A DNA stretch of 9,472 nucleotides, taken from an uncultured Megasphaera sp. (lineage in GTDB: Bacteria > Bacillota > Negativicutes > Veillonellales > Megasphaeraceae). The DNA lies in the NCBI GenBank assembly GCA_902464195.1, contig CABQJB010000070.1, forward strand, positions 1 through 9,472. Direction: 5' to 3'. The notes beneath the pieces were generated by a model. The model worked only from the letters and a program-made list of their open reading frames with translations. It was not told where the DNA came from and made no database searches. Within the stretch, counting starts at the first letter, position 1; every line of letters begins with the position of its first letter. The translations under genes and the position numbers were made by a program. Shown one piece after another: positions 6,705 through 9,472 of the stretch.

Positions 6705-6732
6705 ATAATAGCAAATATGAGCTGTATGTCAA
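6705..6732 (-). promoter_or_regulatory. promoter of the ydbC-like gene
   Basis: On the minus strand a perfect TTGACA (6732-6727) is followed after 16 bp by TATTAT (6710-6705), five of six to the -10 consensus. Transcription should start near 6698, about 70 bases ahead of the ATG. An AT-rich stretch surrounds the -10. Confidence 0.7.
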
Positions 6733-6738
6733 TACAGC
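6721..6738. repeat. 7-bp perfect inverted repeat overlapping the -35 box
   Basis: GCTGTAT (6721-6727) and ATACAGC (6732-6738) are separated by four bases and cover the -35 element of the ydbC promoter. The position fits a repressor operator. It is also about 36 bp past the yitT stop and could form a hairpin at the end of that mRNA, but no T run follows, so a terminator is less likely. Confidence 0.5.
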
Positions 6739-6773
6739 AGATTCGCCAATTATGTCAAGCCTTTTTTGACTTT

Positions 6774-7610
6774 TCACCCATGCATTTTATGTCTTTTAAA
6801 CAAGCCGCCATGTGCTTCGCTGATATCGAAGACCGATACGAAGGCATTGGGGTCGACACCGGTGATGGCATCGCGTATCTTGGTGATTTCCAGGCGCGAC
6901 ACGACGCAGTAGAGGATCATCGTCTTTTCCCGCTTGTAAGCGCCTTCGCCGTTGATGAGCGTCACGGCACGGCCCATGTCCTTGGTCAGGCAGTCAGCGA
7001 CTTCGTCGTGCTTACCCGTGACGATGAGCATGCCCTTCATTTCGTCGAGGCCGTTGGTGACGACGTCAATCATCTTATAGGCGATGAAATACGCCACCAG
7101 GGAATACATGGCGCTGTCCCAGGAAAAGACGAATCCCGAACTCCCCAGGATGAAGAGGTTGAAGAACATGATTGTCTCGCCGACGGAAAAAGGCGTGCGC
7201 CTGTCGGCGATGATGGCCAGGACTTCCGTCCCGTCCAGAGAGCCGCCCCAGCGGATGATGAGGCCTACGCCGAGGCCGATGATGATACCGCCGTAAATGG
7301 TCGACAAGAAGGGGTCTGACGTGACCCGTTCGTAATGGATGAACGTACTCCACCCAGACAGGCAGAGAATGGAAAAGAGCGAAGAGATGGTGAAAAAAGC
7401 GCCTATCTTCTTATAGCCAAAAATAAAGAACGGGATGTTCAGGATGATGATGAACACACTGAAGCTGATACCTGTCACCTGCGCTGCCATGAGGGCAATG
7501 CCGACGACGCCGCCGTCGATGACGTGGTTCGGGACTAGGAAGACGTCCAGGCCGATGGTGTAGATGAGAGCGCCAAAGGCCAGGCCCAGGGCACGCAAGA
7601 TGTATTTCAT
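6774..7610 (-). CDS. YitT-family (DUF161/DUF2179) integral membrane protein
   Basis: A 278-residue membrane protein of the YitT family, close to the usual length of about 280. The N-terminal part carries five to six hydrophobic segments (about 8-26, 31-47, 51-66, 71-88, 102-119 and 145-180) with the family features GLDVFLVPNHVIDGGVVGIA (20-39) and RWGGSLDGTEVLA (120-132). The cytoplasmic C-terminal DUF2179 domain is at about 218-272 and ends in a basic tail. Transport of a small molecule is often suggested for the family but the substrate is unknown. Start ATG 7610 has GAGGAG seven bases upstream, and its first bases overlap the stop of the YqgF-like gene (ATGA), so the two are translationally coupled. 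Confidence 0.92.
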   Translation of the reverse strand: MKYILRALGLAFGALIYTIGLDVFLVPNHVIDGGVVGIALMAAQVTGISFSVFIIILNIPFFIFGYKKIGAFFTISSLFSILCLSGWSTFIHYERVTSDPFLSTIYGGIIIGLGVGLIIRWGGSLDGTEVLAIIADRRTPFSVGETIMFFNLFILGSSGFVFSWDSAMYSLVAYFIAYKMIDVVTNGLDEMKGMLIVTGKHDEVADCLTKDMGRAVTLINGEGAYKREKTMILYCVVSRLEITKIRDAITGVDPNAFVSVFDISEAHGGLFKRHKMHG

Positions 7611-8026
7611 ATTTTTTCTCCTCGTTGTTTCGCTAAATAACGGCGGCCGATGATCCAGGCGACGAAGTCGTCGACCGGTTCCGGCGGATATTGGAAGGAC
7701 AATGGCACGAAACGGCGCCAGCCCTTGCGCGGCGTGTATTTAAAATAGAGCTTGCGCCCTTCAACAGTAGTGAATTTTTCGTCTGTCAGGGAAAAAGTGA
7801 TATCCCCATGATTCTTGGCAATCCACTGCTCGACCAGGGGCTGCAGTTTCTTATGGTTCGTCCCATCGCCCATGACGATATGGGAAAAAGGATGCGTTTC
7901 ATAAATATGACTCAAATAATCGCCCAGTTCCGGCGTCGGCACGATGGCCTTGGTAACCAGACTGCCGTCATCAGCAACGACAGCCGTCCCCGTCTTTTCC
8001 GAACCAGGGTCAATGGCAAAGATCAA
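7607..8026 (-). CDS. divergent YqgF/RuvX-like RNase H-fold protein
   Basis: A 139-residue protein with the layout of the YqgF/RuvX family (pre-16S rRNA processing nuclease or putative Holliday junction resolvase). It begins IFAIDPGSEKTG, with the first acidic residue at Asp6. A strand ending in HIVMGDGT (49-56) follows, then TDEKFTTVEGRKLYF (81-95) with Glu83, corresponding to the DER-x-TT motif. The C-terminal PVDDFVAWIIGRRYL (117-131) supplies Asp119/Asp120. The acidic triad therefore appears intact. It departs from canonical RuvX in most other positions and does not sit in the usual alaS-ruvX neighbourhood, so it is probably a paralogue. The start is TTG 8026, seven bases after AGGAGG; no in-frame ATG is near. 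It overlaps the YitT gene by 4 bp. Whether it has nuclease activity is unknown. Confidence 0.8.
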   Translation of the reverse strand: MIFAIDPGSEKTGTAVVADDGSLVTKAIVPTPELGDYLSHIYETHPFSHIVMGDGTNHKKLQPLVEQWIAKNHGDITFSLTDEKFTTVEGRKLYFKYTPRKGWRRFVPLSFQYPPEPVDDFVAWIIGRRYLAKQRGEKI

Positions 8027-8045
8027 AGTATCGCCTCCTGTTATC

Positions 8046-8069
8046 GGCGTTGCCGCATCGCGGCACGCC
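8046..8069. repeat. strong hairpin in the spacer ahead of the YqgF-like gene
   Basis: TGCCGC (8051-8056) and GCGGCA (8060-8065) pair perfectly around a three-base loop, and the stem continues with GGCG (8046-8049) and CGCC (8066-8069) past one bulged base. No T run follows on either strand, so it is not a normal intrinsic terminator. On the transcript it ends about 10 bases before the AGGAGG of the YqgF-like gene. Confidence 0.7.
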
Positions 8070-8079
8070 TAAGTTGTAG

Positions 8080-8100
8080 GGGCGACCACGTGGGGCGCCC
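8080..8100. repeat. GC-rich imperfect palindrome in the spacer
   Basis: GGGCG (8080-8084) and CGCCC (8096-8100) flank CCACGTGG (8086-8093), itself a perfect palindrome. The block GTAGGGGCGACC at its left edge resembles dispersed GC-rich intergenic repeats that I recall from other Firmicutes; I could not check copy number. Confidence 0.6.
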
Positions 8101-8110
8101 GTTTACGTGG

Positions 8111-8150
8111 TTAGGGGTTAGGGGTTAGTGGCTAGTGGCTAGTGGCTAGT
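8111..8150. repeat. heptanucleotide tandem repeat array (about 5.7 copies)
   Basis: Units of seven bases run head to tail: TTAGGGG twice (8111-8124), TTAGTGG once (8125-8131), CTAGTGG twice (8132-8145), then a partial CTAGT (8146-8150). The pattern is YTAGKGG throughout. It ends eight bases before the stop codon of the DUF3084 gene, in its 3' untranslated region. The units drift from one end to the other, as expected from stepwise duplication. Confidence 0.9.
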
Positions 8151-8158
8151 TTCCCCCA

Positions 8159-9418
8159 TCATTCATCGGCTTCTACGCGGATGTCGATCTGCAAGGGGCC
8201 GGCCGTGTAGGTATCGGCTTCGGTGACGGCCTTGAGGACGATATCGGCGCCGTTGTGATTCTTTATCTTATTGATGGTCTCGAACATTTCTACTGCCGTC
8301 AGGGCCCCGACATTGCCTGTCAGCGGATCTGGCAGGAGGCCTTTGGCCTGGGCCTGCTGATTGACATTGTGGAGGAAACGCATGACCTGCAGTTCGGCAT
8401 TGCCCGACAATTCCTGCGCCGTCAGCCGTTCTTCGTAGACGACATCGCCGCGGTGATAGATGAGGTTGTTATCATACATTTCGACATGGACCAGGGCCGG
8501 TTCACCGAGCATGATGTTGCCGGCGGCGATGATGCGCAGCAGTTTCTGCGATTTCCCAGCCTTCTGCAAGGCGTCGACGGTAGCGTTGAATTCGTCTGGC
8601 GAAATGTAGAGGAGAACTGTATTTTCATCACGGACGCCAAGATGACGGCAGATCATGGTATTGGTCTGACTCATGGCCCGGCTCAGTTCTTCCCGCGTCT
8701 GGGCCTGGCTCAGGCCGCCGTTGAGGACGTTGCTGGACAGGACTTCGCCGACGCGGAAGACGACGGTTCCTTCTCGAATGTTGGTCATCGTTTCATTGAG
8801 CAGCTTGATGCGCTTGTCGAGGACGTCGATGGTGCCCATCATTTTCTGTTTCGTTTCTTCCAGCATGGCTACGTCCTGACGGGCCTTTTCACTATCAGCC
8901 AGGGCCGAGTCGCGCTGCTTCTTGGCTTCGTCCATGGCGACCTGGATGACTGTCAGCTGGCGGGCCTTGTCGTCACGGGCGGCCTGGGCCTGCTGCAAAT
9001 CAAGCTGGGTCGTCCGTATTTCTTCATTCTTTCCGTCCAGCTGTTCCTGCTGCTTCTTCAGGAGTTCTTCATTCGATGCAATGAGCTCATTCTTGTCGTC
9101 CAGTTCCTTGCCCAGGTCTTTCGCCTGCTGCAGCAGTTCGTCCCGCTGAGCTTCGAGCTGGGCCTTCTGCATCTGCAGCTGGTGCATGCCGAACAAGGCG
9201 ATGCGGACGTTTTCCGACAAGATGGACATGACACCTAAGGTGATGACAGCAATGCTGATGCCCGTCAGGATGGTGACCAGGATGGACGTATACTTCGGCC
9301 GCAAACCGAATAATTTAATTTTCCGTTTCCCTACACGGGAGCCGATCTTATCGCCGAGATAGGCAATGATCCCGCCCATAACAGACAAGACGATCAGCAT
9401 GACCCATCCATATTCCAT
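8159..9418 (-). CDS. DUF3084 membrane-anchored coiled-coil protein
   Basis: A 419-residue protein of the DUF3084 family, function unknown. Two N-terminal membrane segments (about 5-22 and 46-66) flank a basic, conserved loop, GDKIGSRVGKRKIKLFGLRP (22-41). A long charged coiled coil rich in Gln, Glu, Lys and Ala follows at about 75-210, and then a folded C-terminal domain at about 217-419, starting TVVFRVGEVLSS. The layout suggests a membrane-bound oligomer with its coiled coil and C-terminal domain on one side of the membrane; the side cannot be fixed from sequence alone. Start ATG 9418 lies six bases after AGGTGG. It is the first gene of a likely operon with the YqgF-like and YitT genes, although the repeat-rich 132-bp spacer may alter expression of those two. 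Confidence 0.9.
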   Translation of the reverse strand: MEYGWVMLIVLSVMGGIIAYLGDKIGSRVGKRKIKLFGLRPKYTSILVTILTGISIAVITLGVMSILSENVRIALFGMHQLQMQKAQLEAQRDELLQQAKDLGKELDDKNELIASNEELLKKQQEQLDGKNEEIRTTQLDLQQAQAARDDKARQLTVIQVAMDEAKKQRDSALADSEKARQDVAMLEETKQKMMGTIDVLDKRIKLLNETMTNIREGTVVFRVGEVLSSNVLNGGLSQAQTREELSRAMSQTNTMICRHLGVRDENTVLLYISPDEFNATVDALQKAGKSQKLLRIIAAGNIMLGEPALVHVEMYDNNLIYHRGDVVYEERLTAQELSGNAELQVMRFLHNVNQQAQAKGLLPDPLTGNVGALTAVEMFETINKIKNHNGADIVLKAVTEADTYTAGPLQIDIRVEADE

Positions 9419-9449
9419 AAGACACCACCTTTGCTCATTCCTTTATATC

Positions 9450-9460
9450 ATTATATTATA
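9450..9460 (-). promoter_or_regulatory. probable -10 element of the DUF3084 gene promoter
   Basis: Two overlapping perfect TATAAT hexamers occur on the minus strand (9460-9455 and 9455-9450), about 32 bases ahead of the DUF3084 start. A -35 box at normal spacing from the first would lie just past the end of the window, so the promoter cannot be confirmed here. Confidence 0.5.
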
Positions 9461-9472
9461 GCCCATAACTAC

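Noticed and set aside
6730..6758. Second TTGACA (6758-6753) as an alternative promoter
   Set aside because: At 17-18 bp spacing the best -10 is TATTGA or GTATTG, a poor match; the promoter at 6732-6705 is much better.
6749..6774. Possible terminator just after yitT (GTCAA/TTGAC with a seven-base loop)
   Set aside because: The stem is only 5 bp and no T run follows on the transcript strand.
8111..8150. CRISPR array
   Set aside because: The units are seven bases, directly adjacent, with no spacers and no cas genes nearby.
8255..9238. 327-codon open frame on the plus strand
   Set aside because: Antisense to the DUF3084 gene; its hydrophobic, Leu/Phe-rich runs are the complement of the Gln/Lys/Glu codons of the coiled coil.
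1..9472. tRNA, rRNA, transposase, phage or defence genes
   Set aside because: None was recognised on either strand; almost all sequence is accounted for by housekeeping or conserved hypothetical genes.

Overview
The window reads as a stretch of chromosome from a diderm Firmicute of the class Negativicutes, probably close to Megasphaera. This is inferred from protein flavour, moderate GC content, strong Gram-positive-type Shine-Dalgarno sites, and a FapR-led fatty acid operon beside a DUF3084/YqgF-like/YitT cluster. I could not run a search, so the genus is a guess. Every gene I can support lies on the minus strand, so the layout is described from high to low coordinates.

Region A (9472-6774): a promoter fragment at the window edge, then a DUF3084 membrane/coiled-coil protein. 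A 132-bp spacer rich in inverted and tandem repeats follows, then a small divergent YqgF/RuvX-like RNase H-fold protein that overlaps a YitT-family membrane protein by 4 bp. Region B (6773-6331): a one-gene unit encoding a YdbC/PC4-like single-strand DNA-binding protein. It has its own promoter, a short leader with competing inverted repeats, and a strong intrinsic terminator.

Region C (6330-1): the type II fatty acid synthesis operon, in the order fapR, plsX, fabH, fabD, fabG, acpP, a FabK-like flavoprotein, and fabF (cut by the window edge). A clear promoter (TTGCCA-17-TATAAT) is followed by a 17-bp sequence matching the FapR operator, just upstream of fapR. This implies that FapR represses its own operon and is released by malonyl-CoA. 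FabD loads malonate onto AcpP, FabH starts chains, FabF elongates, FabG reduces the ketoacyl group, the FabK-like protein is the positional candidate for enoyl reduction, and PlsX passes finished acyl chains to phospholipid synthesis. The dehydratase (FabZ) and acetyl-CoA carboxylase genes are not in the window and may lie beyond coordinate 1.

Most of the window is ordinary housekeeping sequence and I see no clearly new system. The points worth a second look are the FapR operator and the altered ligand pocket of FapR, the cysteine cluster in the FabK-like enzyme, the repeat-filled spacer at 8041-8150, the divergent YqgF-like protein in its DUF3084/YitT context, and the leader of the ydbC-like gene.
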